Assembly (NCBI RefSeq): GCF_015209585.1
Contig: NZ_JADEYR010000001.1
Span: 186,001-250,000, forward strand
DNA: 64,000 bases
From: Brachybacterium epidermidis
GTDB taxonomy: Bacteria > Actinomycetota > Actinomycetes > Actinomycetales > Dermabacteraceae
Direction of reading: 5' to 3'
Positions 28,500-38,044 of this stretch are shown here, one piece after another. The position numbers and the translations under genes are program-made. Position 1 is the first letter of the stretch. Every line of letters begins with the position of its first letter. Below the pieces are notes generated by a model. It did no database searches, had not been told where the DNA came from, and saw only the letters and a program-made list of their open reading frames with translations.

Positions 28500-29334
28500 A
28501 GGTGACTGCCATCAGCGCCATTCCCGCGATCAGCGAGTAGATCACCGTGTGGTGCTCCCCGGTCTCCTCGGCGGCCGGCAGCAGCTCGTCAAGGGACACG
28601 AACACCATCACCCCCGCCACGCCCGCGAGCACCGCCCCCATCGCCGGTCCCTCCAGCAGCGGTGCCAGCAGAAGGTAGCCGACCACCGCGCCGGCGGGCT
28701 CGGCCAGCCCCGTCATGGTGGCCAGCCAGAACGCCTTGGCCCTCGAGCCCGTGGCGCGATGCACGGGCACCGCGACCGCCAGACCCTCGGGGATGTTGTG
28801 CAGGGCGATCGCAGCGACCACCGGGATCGCGATCTCCGGGGCCTGCAGGGCCGCCACGAAGGTAGCGAAGCCCTCGGGCACGTTGTGCAGCGCCAGCACC
28901 ATCGCCATCACCGTGCCGGTGCGCAGCAGTCGTGCCCGCAGGGCCCTGTCGGCCGCCTGCTCCGCCGGTTCTCGTGAAGGACCGTGCACGTCCGCATGAT
29001 CGACCCGGCCCGAGAACTCGTGCGGGTTGACCGGCTCCGGCACCAGCCGGTCCAGCAGGGCGATCAGTGCGATGCCGCCGAAGAACGCGGCGACGGCGAG
29101 CGCCGAGCCCCGGCCGGTGGGCGAGCCGTCGGCGCTGTCCGAGAGCGCCGCCGCCCCTTCGGGCAGCAGCTCCATGAAGGACACGTACAGCATCACCCCG
29201 GCGGAGAGCCCGAGCCCTCCGGCGAGCGTCCGGGCGGGGGTGCCGCGTCCCAGCACCCCCAGCGCCGCACCGATGCTGGTGGCGCCACCGGCGACGAGGG
29301 TGAGCAGGAAGGCGACGAGCACAGGCACGACCAT
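28486..29334 (-). CDS. ZIP-family metal transporter (ZupT-like)
   Basis: 282 residues, about eight helices. The metal-path signatures are LALHNVPEGFATF in TM4 and IALHNIPEGLAVAVP in TM5, as in ZupT, which takes up Zn2+ and other divalent ions. The middle loop carries a His/Asp stretch (HEFSGRVDHADVHG). The ATG at 29334 lies inside a -10-like TATGGT (29335-29330). If that is the promoter, translation may really begin at the GTG of codon 5 (29322) as a leaderless mRNA. It diverges from hisD with only 11 bases between the ATGs. Confidence 0.87.
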   Translation of the reverse strand: MVVPVLVAFLLTLVAGGATSIGAALGVLGRGTPARTLAGGLGLSAGVMLYVSFMELLPEGAAALSDSADGSPTGRGSALAVAAFFGGIALIALLDRLVPEPVNPHEFSGRVDHADVHGPSREPAEQAADRALRARLLRTGTVMAMVLALHNVPEGFATFVAALQAPEIAIPVVAAIALHNIPEGLAVAVPVHRATGSRAKAFWLATMTGLAEPAGAVVGYLLLAPLLEGPAMGAVLAGVAGVMVFVSLDELLPAAEETGEHHTVIYSLIAGMALMAVTLIVL

Positions 29335-29339
29335 AGACT
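29330..29339. promoter_or_regulatory. overlapping divergent -10 elements for hisD and the ZIP gene
   Basis: The ten bases ACCATAGACT contain TAGACT on the plus strand, six bases before the hisD ATG, and TATGGT on the minus strand, seven bases before a ZIP-gene GTG. The two elements share the central TA pair. Confidence 0.5.
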
Positions 29340-29345
29340 GTTCGC

Positions 29346-30677
29346 ATGCCGATCCTCACCACCGTCGACCTGCGTACCCGCACCCTCACCGCAGCCGAGC
29401 TGACCGCGGCCCTGCCACGTGCCGAGCTCGACGTGGAGGCCGCTGCCGCGGCCGTGCGCCCCGTGGTCGAGGACGTCAAGGAGCGGGGCGCCGCCGCCGT
29501 GCGTGACGCCTCCGAGCGCTTCGATGGGATCCGGCCGGAGCACCTGCGCGTGCCGCAGGCCGAGCTGGAGCGGGCGCTGGCCGGGCTCGACCCCGCCATC
29601 CGGGCTGCGCTCGAGGAGTCCGCCGCACGCGTGAGGCGGGTCGACGAGGCGCATCGCCGCACGGACGCCAGCGTGCAGGTGGTGCCGGGCGGCACCGTCA
29701 CCCAGCGCTGGGTCCCGGTGCGGCGCGTGGGCCTGTACGTGCCCGGCGGCCGGGCCGTGCTGCCCAGCTCCGTGGTGATGAACGTGGTGCCCGCCCAGGT
29801 GGCCGGGGTGGAGCAGATCGTGCTGGCCTCACCGCCCCAGAAGGAGCACGGCGGCCTGCCGCACCCCACCATCCTCGCGGCCTGCGCCCTGCTGGGCGTC
29901 ACCGAGGTGATCGCCGCCGGCGGAGCACAGGCCATCGCGCTGCTGGCGCACGGGGCCGAGGATCTCGGCGACGGCAGCGGGCTGGAGGGCGTGGACCTGG
30001 TCACGGGCCCCGGCAACGTGTACGTCGCTGCCGCCAAGCGCCTGGTGCGCGGCACCGTCGGCATCGACGCCGAGGCCGGCCCCACCGAGATCGCGATCCT
30101 GGCCGACGACACCGCCGACCCGGCCTACGTCGCCGCCGACCTCATCTCCCAGGCCGAGCACGACCCGCTCGCCGCCAGCGTGCTGGTCACCGACTCCGAG
30201 GCCCTGCTGACCGCCGTCGAGGAGCAGCTCGCGGTGCAGGTACCGCAGGCGATGCACGAGCAGAGGATCCGGACGGCACTCGCCGGCCCCCAGAGCGGCG
30301 TCGTCCTGGTCGACGGACTCGAGCAGGGGCTCGCCGTGGTCAACGCCTACGGTGCCGAGCACCTGGAGATCCACACCGCCGACGCCGCCTCCGCAGCCGC
30401 CCGCGTCACCAACGCCGGGGCGGTGTTCGTCGGCCCCTACGCACCGGTGAGCCTGGGTGACTACGCGGCCGGCTCCAACCACGTCCTGCCCACCGGTGGC
30501 AGCTCCCGGTACGACAGCGGTCTGAGCGTGCAGACCTTCCTGCGCGGCATCCACGTGGTCCAGTACGACCGCGAGGCGCTCGCCTCGGCACGCACGGCAG
30601 CCACCGCGCTGGCCGATGCCGAGGGACTGCCCTCGCACGGGCGGGCCATCGACATCCGCTTCGAGAAGGATTGCTGA
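29346..30677 (+). CDS. hisD: histidinol dehydrogenase
   Basis: 443 residues. It catalyses the last two steps of histidine synthesis, L-histidinol to L-histidine, with NAD+ and Zn2+. Seen: [31 protein letters not shown]-type motif ([17 protein letters not shown]), the zinc ligands in [11 protein letters not shown], and the C-terminal [15 protein letters not shown] and six bases precede the ATG, so it is probably leaderless. It is separated from the other his genes by an opposite-strand DUF3054 gene. Confidence 0.97.
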   Translation: MPILTTVDLRTRTLTAAELTAALPRAELDVEAAAAAVRPVVEDVKERGAAAVRDASERFDGIRPEHLRVPQAELERALAGLDPAIRAALEESAARVRRVDEAHRRTDASVQVVPGGTVTQRWVPVRRVGLYVPGGRAVLPSSVVMNVVPAQVAGVEQIVLASPPQKEHGGLPHPTILAACALLGVTEVIAAGGAQAIALLAHGAEDLGDGSGLEGVDLVTGPGNVYVAAAKRLVRGTVGIDAEAGPTEIAILADDTADPAYVAADLISQAEHDPLAASVLVTDSEALLTAVEEQLAVQVPQAMHEQRIRTALAGPQSGVVLVDGLEQGLAVVNAYGAEHLEIHTADAASAAARVTNAGAVFVGPYAPVSLGDYAAGSNHVLPTGGSSRYDSGLSVQTFLRGIHVVQYDREALASARTAATALADAEGLPSHGRAIDIRFEKDC

Positions 30678-30701
30678 GAACCCGGCAGCGCGTGCTGAGC
30701 C

Positions 30702-31097
30702 TCAGGCTCGGGCGCGGGCCTCGTGCCGCTGATGGGGCGCGCGCTCCCCGCGCGTGAGGTGGAGGGCCAGGGCCCGCCAGCCCAGCATCAGCACGCCGGT
30801 GACCGCGGCGGAGACCAGCACGAAGGACAGCTCGGCACCGGCACCCAGCAGGCTGCGGATCACCATCGCCCCAGCGATCGTGATGGCCCACACGAACACG
30901 CCCTGCGGCCACAATGCGAACGGCGCCCGCCAGGAACGGATGGCCAGATGGCCCAGCAGCGCGCCCACGGCGAACGGCCACCCCACGGTGAACAGGTTCT
31001 GCGTGGTCAGCGAATCGCCGTGCTGGATCAGGCCGATCGCGACGAAGAGCAGGACGATCAGCAGGTCACCCACCAGGGCACCGAGGGAGCGGAACAT
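30702..31097 (-). CDS. DUF3054 membrane protein
   Basis: 131 residues, four predicted helices (LLIVLLFVAIGL, FAVGALLGHLAI, VFVWAITIAGAMVI, LVSAAVTGVLMLGW). The family is found almost only in actinobacteria and halophilic archaea and has no known function. The ATG at 31097 is preferred over an upstream start because TATCCT lies exactly six bases before it (leaderless). The gene sits opposite to, and between, hisD and hisC. Confidence 0.82.
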   Translation of the reverse strand: MFRSLGALVGDLLIVLLFVAIGLIQHGDSLTTQNLFTVGWPFAVGALLGHLAIRSWRAPFALWPQGVFVWAITIAGAMVIRSLLGAGAELSFVLVSAAVTGVLMLGWRALALHLTRGERAPHQRHEARARA

Positions 31098-31103
31098 GCC
31101 GTC

Positions 31104-31109
31104 AGGATA
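31104..31109 (-). promoter_or_regulatory. leaderless -10 element of the DUF3054 gene
   Basis: TATCCT on the minus strand, six bases before the ATG at 31097. Confidence 0.6.
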
Positions 31110-31207
31110 TCTCCGGGCCCGGCCCCGACGATGGCAGGTGCCTGTGCCTCCTGCCACCTTCGGTCTCCCCGGTCGGACCAGCCCGAGGCGCCCTCACCGC
31201 GGAGCCC

Positions 31208-31213
31208 TACGAT
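31208..31213 (+). promoter_or_regulatory. leaderless -10 element of the hisC operon
   Basis: TACGAT followed by seven bases and the ATG at 31221. Confidence 0.5.
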
Positions 31214-31220
31214 GGAGGAC

Positions 31221-32354
31221 ATGTCCGTGAACCCCGCAGCCACGACCGCGGCCACCTCGCTGCCGGCGCCCCGCGCCGATCTCGTCGGAGCCGAGCCCTA
31301 CGGCGCTCCCCAACTGCCGGTCACGCATGCGCTCAACGTCAACGAGAACCCGTTCGGTCCGTCGGCCGCGCTGGCCGATGACATCGCCGCCGCCGTGCGC
31401 GAGGCCGCGCTGGGGTTGAACCGGTACCCGGACCGCGAGGCGATCGCCCTGCGGGAGGACCTGGCCTCCTACCTCGCCCACGAGGCGGGGATCGACAGGC
31501 CGCCGGTGGAATCGGTGTGGGCGGCCAATGGCTCGAACGAGATCATGCACCAGCTGCTGCTGGCCTACGGCGGCCCCGGCCGCACGGCCCTCGGCTTCAC
31601 GCCGCACTACTCGATGTACCCCGAGTACGCGCGCGACACCTACACCGACTGGGTCACCGCTTCCCGCGGCCCCGCCCCGGACTTCGCCCTCACCGCGCAG
31701 GACGTCCTCGCCGCGATCGAGCAGCACCGCCCGGACGTGGTGGTGCTGACCAGCCCCAACAACCCCACCGGCACGGCCCTGGAGCTCGAGGTGGTCGAGG
31801 CCGCCGCCCGCGCCCTGGCGCCCACACGCGGCCTGCTGGTGGTGGACGAGGCCTACTCCGAGTTCCGCCGCGACGGCGTGGCCAGCGCGCTGACCGTTCA
31901 GGGGGACCATCCCGGGCTGGTGGTGACCCGCACCATGTCCAAGGCCTTCGCGCTGGCCGGAGCACGCCTGGGCTACCTGGTGGCCCATCCCGCGATCGTG
32001 GACGCGGTGCGCGTGGTGCGCCTTCCGTACCACCTCTCGGCCGTCACCCAGGCCGTCGCGCGGGCTGCCCTGGCTCACCGTGAGGAGCTGCTCGGGCAGG
32101 TGGCCCTGCTGCGCTCCGAGCGGGACGCACTGGCCACCCACCTGGGCGAGCGCGGCCACGAGGTGGCCGCATCCGACGCCAACTTCATCCTGTTCCGCAC
32201 CTTCGCGGACCGCTCCGCCGTGTTCGAGGCCCTGCTGGCCCGGGACGTGCTGGTGCGCGCCGTCGGCCCGGAAGGCTGGCTGCGCGTGTCCATCGGCACT
32301 CCCGAGGACAACGCCGCGTTCCGCACCGCCCTTGAGGAGGCAGACCCCCGATGA
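31221..32354 (+). CDS. hisC: histidinol-phosphate aminotransferase
   Basis: 377 residues, a class I/II PLP aminotransferase. [10 protein letters not shown] near the N-terminus binds substrate, Asp209 contacts the PLP ring nitrogen, and Lys241 in [17 protein letters not shown] forms the aldimine. It converts imidazole-acetol phosphate to histidinol phosphate. An in-frame ATG at 31212 is possible, but 31221 fits the TACGAT -10 with seven bases. Its TGA overlaps the hisB ATG (ATGA). Confidence 0.96.
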   Translation: MSVNPAATTAATSLPAPRADLVGAEPYGAPQLPVTHALNVNENPFGPSAALADDIAAAVREAALGLNRYPDREAIALREDLASYLAHEAGIDRPPVESVWAANGSNEIMHQLLLAYGGPGRTALGFTPHYSMYPEYARDTYTDWVTASRGPAPDFALTAQDVLAAIEQHRPDVVVLTSPNNPTGTALELEVVEAAARALAPTRGLLVVDEAYSEFRRDGVASALTVQGDHPGLVVTRTMSKAFALAGARLGYLVAHPAIVDAVRVVRLPYHLSAVTQAVARAALAHREELLGQVALLRSERDALATHLGERGHEVAASDANFILFRTFADRSAVFEALLARDVLVRAVGPEGWLRVSIGTPEDNAAFRTALEEADPR

Positions 32355-33019
32355 CCGAGAACACCGAGCGTGCCGGCGAGAGCAGTCCCGGCAGCGGGGC
32401 GGGCACCGACCTGGACCGGCCGCGCCGCACCGCGACCGTCTCCCGCACCACCCGTGAGTCCAGCGTCGAGCTGACCCTGGACATCGACGGCACCGGCCAG
32501 GTGGACGTGTCCACCTCCGTGCCGTTCTTCGACCACATGCTGACCGCCCTGGGCACCCATGCCCGCTTCGACCTGACGGTGCGGGCCACGGGCGACACCC
32601 ACATCGATGCCCACCACACCGTGGAGGACACCGCGATCGTGCTGGGCCAGGCGCTGCGCGAGGCGCTCGGGGACAAGCGCGGCATCGCACGCTTCGGCGA
32701 TGCGATGGTGCCGCTGGACGAGGCCCTCGCCCAGGCCGTGGTGGACCTCTCCGGTCGGCCCTACTGCGTGCACACGGGGGAGAGCGAGGCGCAGGCCCTG
32801 CACCTGATCGGCGGTCACCTCACCGGGTCCCTGACCCGCCACGTCTTCGAGTCCATCGCCCACCACGCCGCGATCTGCCTGCACATCCGACTGCTGGCCG
32901 GCCGCGACCCCCACCACGTGGTGGAGGCCCAGTTCAAGGCCCTCGCCCGCGCCCTGCGCGCCGCCTGCGCCCTCGACGACCGCGTGCTGGACGTCCCCTC
33001 CACGAAGGGAGCACTGTGA
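32351..33019 (+). CDS. hisB: imidazoleglycerol-phosphate dehydratase
   Basis: 222 residues, monofunctional. The two-fold repeat with paired Mn ligands is clear: [42 protein letters not shown] and [18 protein letters not shown]. It dehydrates imidazole glycerol phosphate to imidazole acetol phosphate. A 28-residue Thr/Gly/Ser-rich extension precedes the core. It is coupled to hisC by ATGA and to the next gene by GTGA. Confidence 0.97.
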   Translation: MTENTERAGESSPGSGAGTDLDRPRRTATVSRTTRESSVELTLDIDGTGQVDVSTSVPFFDHMLTALGTHARFDLTVRATGDTHIDAHHTVEDTAIVLGQALREALGDKRGIARFGDAMVPLDEALAQAVVDLSGRPYCVHTGESEAQALHLIGGHLTGSLTRHVFESIAHHAAICLHIRLLAGRDPHHVVEAQFKALARALRAACALDDRVLDVPSTKGAL

Positions 33020-33672
33020 CCACCGCCGACCGCCCCGACCCCGATCTGCCCCGCGATCCCGACCAGCCGAGCCCGGACGGCCCCGGCCCCGACGGTGCCG
33101 ATCGCCCCGGCTCCGACATCGACGCCGAGTTCGCCCGCCTCACGCAGGGACTCGGCCTCGACGACGCCCCGCTGACGGTGGACGACGTGCTCGCCGAGCC
33201 CGCCGCCCAAGACGAGGACACCGAACCGGCCATCGCCGTGGTCGCCACCTCCGTTGCCGCCGCCACCGCCCTGGCTGGAGCGATCCGCCTGGGCCGGGAG
33301 GCCCGCACCGACGGCACCGACATCCCGGCCGACAGCCGTGTGCTGGACACCGACACCGGGGCGATCGCCGCGGGCGAGCTTCAGGAGGCGGACGCCCACG
33401 CCCTCGCCGCGATCACCTCCACCGCGCTGCAGCGCAACGGCCTGGTGCTGTTCTGGCGTCGTGGCGATCGCATGACCGCCACCCGCTACCGCAACGGCGA
33501 GCGGGGCGACGACGTCTCCCCGGCGCTCGTGCTCGGGGCGGTCTCCGACGTCGTCGAGCAGCTCCTGCTGGGCGCTGTGACGCTGGCGGAGCTGGGAAAG
33601 GGGATCGACCCCGCCGCCATCAGCCGCACCCAGGCCCTGCAGTGGATCGCGTCGGGGAGGAAGCGCCGGTGA
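33016..33672 (+). CDS. uncharacterised protein embedded in the his operon
   Basis: 218 residues, function not recognised. A Pro/Asp-rich disordered start (1-40) is followed by a short acidic region, a hydrophobic Ala/Val-rich stretch ([19 protein letters not shown], about 75-93) and a folded C-terminal part ([29 protein letters not shown], then a helix). The GTG start overlaps the hisB stop (GTGA) and its own TGA overlaps the hisH GTG, so it is translated with the pathway enzymes. It could be a lineage-specific accessory of the HisH/HisF synthase or a passenger. Confidence 0.75.
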   Translation: MTTADRPDPDLPRDPDQPSPDGPGPDGADRPGSDIDAEFARLTQGLGLDDAPLTVDDVLAEPAAQDEDTEPAIAVVATSVAAATALAGAIRLGREARTDGTDIPADSRVLDTDTGAIAAGELQEADAHALAAITSTALQRNGLVLFWRRGDRMTATRYRNGERGDDVSPALVLGAVSDVVEQLLLGAVTLAELGKGIDPAAISRTQALQWIASGRKRR

Positions 33673-34328
33673 GTCAGGGCACCGCACCGTCCGTCGTCGT
33701 CCTGGACCACGGATCGGGCAACGTCCGCTCCGTGGTGCGCGCCCTCGAAGCCGCCGGCGCCCAGGTGGAGCTGACGGCTGACCGCACCCGGGCGCTCGCG
33801 GCCGACGGCCTGGTCGTGCCGGGCGTCGGCGCCTTCGCCGCCACCATCGCGCAGGTGCGCGCCGTCGGGGGCGACCGCATCATCGAGCAGCGCCTCGCAG
33901 GCGGGCGCCCGGTGCTCGGCATCTGCGTGGGCCTGCAGATCATGTTCGAGGCCGGCACCGAGCACGGCGAGCGCGCCGCCGGGCTGGGCCAGTGGCCCGG
34001 CGAGGTCACTCGGCTGGAGGCGGAGATCGTCCCCCACATGGGCTGGAACAGCATCGAGCCCGGCGAGGGCACGCGCCTGTTCGACGGCGTGGAGCAGGAG
34101 CGCTTCTACTTCGTCCACTCCTACGCCGCCCGCAGCTGGGAGATGGAGAAGATCGGGCCGCTGGCAGCGCCCACGGTCACCTGGGCCACGCACGGCGGGG
34201 ACAGGTTCATCGCTGCCGTCGAGAACGGAGCGCTCACCGCCACCCAGTTCCACCCCGAGAAGTCCGGGGATGCCGGAGCGCGCCTGCTGCGCAACTGGCT
34301 CGGCACGCTCAGGAGGACCACGTCGTGA
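33669..34328 (+). CDS. hisH: imidazole glycerol phosphate synthase, glutamine amidotransferase subunit
   Basis: 219 residues, a triad-type class I glutaminase. The catalytic Cys86 is in [12 protein letters not shown] and the His-Glu pair is in [10 protein letters not shown]. It supplies ammonia to HisF, which is not in this window. The GTG start at 33669 overlaps the upstream stop. A small membrane-protein gene overlaps its own stop. Confidence 0.96.
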   Translation: MSQGTAPSVVVLDHGSGNVRSVVRALEAAGAQVELTADRTRALAADGLVVPGVGAFAATIAQVRAVGGDRIIEQRLAGGRPVLGICVGLQIMFEAGTEHGERAAGLGQWPGEVTRLEAEIVPHMGWNSIEPGEGTRLFDGVEQERFYFVHSYAARSWEMEKIGPLAAPTVTWATHGGDRFIAAVENGALTATQFHPEKSGDAGARLLRNWLGTLRRTTS

Positions 34329-34483
34329 TCCTCGCCTTCGTCATGCTGTTCGCCGGTGGGATGCTGGTGGGCGGCGCCTGGTCCTTCCACCGTTCCCACA
34401 AGCCGTGGTGGACGACCGCGGCCTTGGCCGCTCTGGGCCTGCTCTGCATCGCCGTGTCGATCTGGCGCCTGCAGAGCGGCTGA
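34325..34483 (+). CDS. 52-residue two-helix membrane protein, his operon
   Basis: The GTG overlaps the hisH TGA (GTGA). The peptide has two hydrophobic helices ([18 protein letters not shown] and [18 protein letters not shown]) joined by a basic loop, FHRSHKPWW. It has no similarity I recognise. The tight coupling in a strictly overlapping operon and the well-formed hairpin topology support a real gene. Function unknown. Confidence 0.6.
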   Translation: MILAFVMLFAGGMLVGGAWSFHRSHKPWWTTAALAALGLLCIAVSIWRLQSG

Positions 34484-34508
34484 GCCTCCCGCCCACGCCC
34501 CCGGACCC

Positions 34509-34550
34509 GCCCCGACACCCGGCTCCCCCGCCCCGTCACCCGGCTCCCCC
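34509..34550. repeat. 21-bp tandem duplication before priA
   Basis: Two 21-base units beginning GCCCCG and ending CGGCTCCCCC differ at one base (A or T at the seventh position). They lie in the 89-base gap before priA. Confidence 0.85.
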
Positions 34551-34572
34551 ACCCCGCCTCAGGAGGCACCCC

Positions 34573-35313
34573 ATGACTGCTCCCGTGCTCGAGCTGCTGC
34601 CCGCCGTCGATGTCCAGGACGGCAAGGCCGTGCGCCTGGTGCAGGGCGAGGCCGGAACCGAGACCGCCTACGGCGCCCCCCTGGACGCAGCGCTCTCCTT
34701 CCAGCAGGGCGGCGCCCGCTGGCTGCACCTGGTGGACCTCGATGCCGCCTTCGGTCGCGGCTCCAACGCCTCCATGCTGGCCGAGGTCGTCGCCGCGGTC
34801 GACATGAGCGTGGAGCTGTCCGGGGGGATCCGCGATGACGAGTCCCTGGCAGCCGCGCTCGCCACCGGCTGCCGCCGAGTGAACCTGGGCACCGCCGCCC
34901 TCGAGCACCCCGAATGGACCGCGGAGGTGATCGCCGAGCATGGCGACCGCATCGCCGTGGGCCTGGACGTGCGAGGCACCACCCTGGCCGCCCGGGGCTG
35001 GACCCGTGAGGGCGGAGACCTGTGGGAGACCCTCGAGCGGCTCGACGAGGCAGGCTGTGTTCGCTACGTGGTCACCGACGTCACCAAGGACGGCACCCTG
35101 CGCGGCCCCAACCTGGAGCTGCTGCGGGGGGTCTGCTCCCGCACCGACGCAGCCGTGGTCGCCTCCGGAGGCGTCTCCTCCCTCGGGGATCTCGTGGCCC
35201 TGCGCGGGCTGGTGGCCGACGGGGTGGAGGGCGCGATCGTGGGTAAGGCCCTGTACGCCGGTGCCTTCACCCTTCCCGAAGCGCTCGACGTCGCGGGGCG
35301 GGTGGATGACTGA
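34573..35313 (+). CDS. priA: PriA, bifunctional HisA/TrpF isomerase
   Basis: 246 residues, a (beta/alpha)8 barrel. Actinobacterial PriA isomerises both ProFAR (histidine) and phosphoribosyl anthranilate (tryptophan). The catalytic acids fit: Asp13 in [10 protein letters not shown] and Asp173 in [33 protein letters not shown] carries the Arg/Trp loop residues linked to dual specificity. AGGAGG precedes the ATG. Its 3' end overlaps the next gene by eight bases. Confidence 0.95.
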   Translation: MTAPVLELLPAVDVQDGKAVRLVQGEAGTETAYGAPLDAALSFQQGGARWLHLVDLDAAFGRGSNASMLAEVVAAVDMSVELSGGIRDDESLAAALATGCRRVNLGTAALEHPEWTAEVIAEHGDRIAVGLDVRGTTLAARGWTREGGDLWETLERLDEAGCVRYVVTDVTKDGTLRGPNLELLRGVCSRTDAAVVASGGVSSLGDLVALRGLVADGVEGAIVGKALYAGAFTLPEALDVAGRVDD

Positions 35314-36118
35314 GCCCGGCACCGACAGATCGGGACAGGGCCGCGCACTGCCGGCCCACTTCCGGGAGAAGTCCCCGCTCACCGACACCGCCGGGGTGCC
35401 CTGGGCCGGCCGCGACTACGCGCCCAGTCCGTTCCCCGAGGACGACGGCTCCACGCCCCCCGCCCTCGCGGCGGCGCTGGACGCCCACCGACGGGGGGAG
35501 GACCCGCACCGCCGCGACCTGGTCGCGGCACTGGCCGCTTCCCGCGTGCTGGTGCCGATCATGGCGGTGGCAACCGACCTGGGAACCACGGCGCACGGTC
35601 TGACCGGGGACAACGGGGCCGACATGGCGATGGTGTCCATCACCGCGCCCGACGGCACGCGCGTGCTGCCCCTGTTCACCTCGGTCGCGCAGCTCAGCGC
35701 CTGGCGCCGCGATGCCCGGCCCGTTCCCGTGGTGGCCCCACAGGCCGCCCAGGCCGCCGTGCAGGAGCAGTGCACCGCCCTGCTGCTGGACGCCGCCACC
35801 CCCGCAGAGCACGGCGGGCCGATCCTGCTGCCGCGCTCTGTGCTGTGGGCCCTTGCCCAGGGACGCCCCTGGACCCCGCCCCACGAGGACCCGGAGCTGA
35901 TCGCCGTGCTGGACCGCGTGGCCGCCACCATCGGGCCCGTGACGGGCCTGGTGGCACGCCCCGGTTCGCGCAGCGAGGTGGACCTGCATCTGCGCCTGGT
36001 CCCGGGCCTCGACGCCGAGCAGGTGCGTGCAGTGGTGCAGGAGATCTCCTCCCGTCTGGGTGCCGAGCCCCTGGTCGCCGAGAGGGTCAGCTCGCTTCGC
36101 CTGGCGCTGGAGTCCTGA
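35306..36118 (+). CDS. SseB-family protein
   Basis: 270 residues. Central blocks [38 protein letters not shown] and [31 protein letters not shown] are those of the SseB N-terminal domain. The ATG at 35306 lies inside the end of priA (8-base overlap). In actinobacteria an sseB-like gene commonly follows priA and precedes infC. The role is unknown; it is not a sulfurtransferase. Confidence 0.82.
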   Translation: MTEPGTDRSGQGRALPAHFREKSPLTDTAGVPWAGRDYAPSPFPEDDGSTPPALAAALDAHRRGEDPHRRDLVAALAASRVLVPIMAVATDLGTTAHGLTGDNGADMAMVSITAPDGTRVLPLFTSVAQLSAWRRDARPVPVVAPQAAQAAVQEQCTALLLDAATPAEHGGPILLPRSVLWALAQGRPWTPPHEDPELIAVLDRVAATIGPVTGLVARPGSRSEVDLHLRLVPGLDAEQVRAVVQEISSRLGAEPLVAERVSSLRLALES

Positions 36119-36120
36119 GG

Positions 36121-37440
36121 ATGGACGCCTACCGTCGGGTGCTGAGCATTCCCGGCACCGCCGCCGTGCTGCTGCTGGGCCTGCTGGCCCGCATCCCCTT
36201 CTCGACCCTCGGCCTGCTGCTGACCCTGCACACCGTGCTTACGCTGGAGCGCAGCTACTTCGAGGCCGGTCTCATCGTGGCCGCCTCGACCATCGGCACG
36301 ACCGTCTCCTCTCCATGGCGGGGCAGGCTGCTGGACAGGTACGGGCTGCGCCGCGCAGTGATCCCCTCGATCGTGATCCAGCCGCTGGCCCTGATCGCCG
36401 CCTCCCTCGCGACGTACGAGGCGCTCGTGCTGATCGCCTTCGTGGGAGGCATGTTCAGCCTGCCCGTCTGGGCGATCGTGCGCACCTCGCTGTCGGTGCT
36501 GGTGCCCGCCTCACTGCGCCGATCGGCCTTCGCCCTCGACTCCATGACCACGGAACTGGTGTTCATGGCGGGGCCGGCAGCGATCACCATCGCGGCCCTC
36601 GCCATCACCACCCAGGTCTGCCTGGTGATCGTGGCGGCCCTGATCGCACTGGCCGGCATCGGACTGCTGATCGCCGATCCGCCCACCCGCAGCGACCAGG
36701 TGATGCTCCCCACCAAGCTGCCGCCGGCGCTCGCCGCCAGCGAGGGAGCAGCTGCCGCGCAGAAGGAGGGCTACGCCGAGCAGCGCGTGGCCGAGGACCT
36801 CACCACCGGGCAGATCCCGGTGGTCGACCCGCAGGCCAGTGCGAGTGCCCGTGCCGCGCTGCTGAGCCTGGGCGGGATGGCCGCGCTGATCGCCACCGCC
36901 GTCGGCTCCACCACCATCACCGCCACCGACCTTTCCCTGGTCGCGATCCTCGAGCGCGCAGGCTCCACGGGACTGATCGCCCCGATCATGACGGTGTGGT
37001 GCGCGGGCTCCCTTGTGGGCGGCTTCGCCTACGGGGCGGCTCGACGCACCATCGGCCCGCTGTGGGTGCTGCTGGCCCTGGGCCTGCTGTCGATACCGGT
37101 GGGGTTCGTCCACAACCCCTGGCTGCTGGGAGTCGCCGTGTTCGGCGCCGGGCTGGCCCTGGCGCCGATCATCACCGCGACCAGTGAGTCCATCTCCCGA
37201 CGGGTCTCCGAGGAGGTGCGCGGCGAGGCGATGGGATGGCACGGCAGTGCGATGACCATCGGCGCCGCCGTCGGGTCCCCACTGTTCGGGGCGGTCATCG
37301 ACGGCCTCGGACCGGCCTGGGGCGTGGGGACCGCCGCCTTGCTGGCCACCGGTGTCGCGGCAGCCGGACTGATCGCGACCGGGATCCGACGGTCGCACCG
37401 GCGCCGGGTGCTCCAGGGACGCTTCGGAGAGGTCGCCTGA
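36121..37440 (+). CDS. major facilitator superfamily transporter
   Basis: 439 residues, 12 helices in two halves joined by a charged loop (about 195-245, PPTRSDQVMLPTKLPP to TGQIPVVDP). The loop-2 motif appears as SPWRGRLLDRYGLRRAV. It resembles drug or small-molecule exporters of the YceJ/Bcr type in actinobacteria; the substrate is unknown. It starts two bases after the sseB stop with GAGG overlapping, so it probably closes the his operon transcript. Confidence 0.85.
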   Translation: MDAYRRVLSIPGTAAVLLLGLLARIPFSTLGLLLTLHTVLTLERSYFEAGLIVAASTIGTTVSSPWRGRLLDRYGLRRAVIPSIVIQPLALIAASLATYEALVLIAFVGGMFSLPVWAIVRTSLSVLVPASLRRSAFALDSMTTELVFMAGPAAITIAALAITTQVCLVIVAALIALAGIGLLIADPPTRSDQVMLPTKLPPALAASEGAAAAQKEGYAEQRVAEDLTTGQIPVVDPQASASARAALLSLGGMAALIATAVGSTTITATDLSLVAILERAGSTGLIAPIMTVWCAGSLVGGFAYGAARRTIGPLWVLLALGLLSIPVGFVHNPWLLGVAVFGAGLALAPIITATSESISRRVSEEVRGEAMGWHGSAMTIGAAVGSPLFGAVIDGLGPAWGVGTAALLATGVAAAGLIATGIRRSHRRRVLQGRFGEVA

Positions 37441-37486
37441 GCGGACAGTGGCCGTGCGAGGGCTGTCGAGCGATCTGGTGCAGGGC

Positions 37487-37538
37487 GCGGTGAGCGAGGA
37501 ACCCTGGTATCAGCGGTGAGCGGGAAGCCCTGGTATCA
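37487..37538. repeat. 26-bp tandem repeat across the DUF1844 stop codon
   Basis: Two units (37487-37512 and 37513-37538) beginning GCGGTGAGCG and ending CCTGGTATCA, with three differences. The last copy includes the stop codon of the minus-strand gene. Confidence 0.85.
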
Positions 37539-37934
37539 GGAGACCCGGCCGGTCCACTTCTCGCCGGGCGCCTGCCCGGGCGGATCCGGGAAGGGCAGCG
37601 CCTCGGCGAAGGCCAGCTGCAGGGAGCGCAGACCATCGCGCAGCGAACGCGCGTGCACGCTGCCGATCTCAGGCGCGGCGGCGGTGACCAGGCCGGCCAG
37701 GGCCGTGATCAGCTTACGGGCCTCGTCGAGGTCCTGGTACTGACCGGTCTCCTCATCCTCGGCCAGGCCCACCTTGACCGCCGCGGCGCTCATCAGGTGC
37801 ACGCACGAACTGGTGATGATCTCCGCTGCATTGACATCGGCGATGTCCCGCAGCTCCTGCCCCGCGCCGCCCGGGACGGGTTCGGTGACGCCGGCGGCGT
37901 CGGGTGCGGGTTCGGGGCGGGGCGACTGGTCCAC
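37536..37934 (-). CDS. DUF1844 protein
   Basis: 132 residues. DVNAAEIITSSCVHLMSAAAVKVGLA and the following DLDEARKLITALAGLVTAA are the DUF1844 signature. In actinobacteria this small, helical cytosolic protein is typically encoded next to infC-rpmI-rplT, as here, but its function is not known. The GTG start at 37934 has AGGAGA upstream. Confidence 0.85.
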   Translation of the reverse strand: MDQSPRPEPAPDAAGVTEPVPGGAGQELRDIADVNAAEIITSSCVHLMSAAAVKVGLAEDEETGQYQDLDEARKLITALAGLVTAAAPEIGSVHARSLRDGLRSLQLAFAEALPFPDPPGQAPGEKWTGRVS

Positions 37935-38044
37935 GGTTCTCCTGCTGAGGTGTCGGCCGGGACCATCATCGGGCCCCGGGAGGTGCCGGCGGGCCGGGCC
38001 CGCGCATCGGAACCCACAGTAGAGCGAAATCGGCGCGGGCGTTT

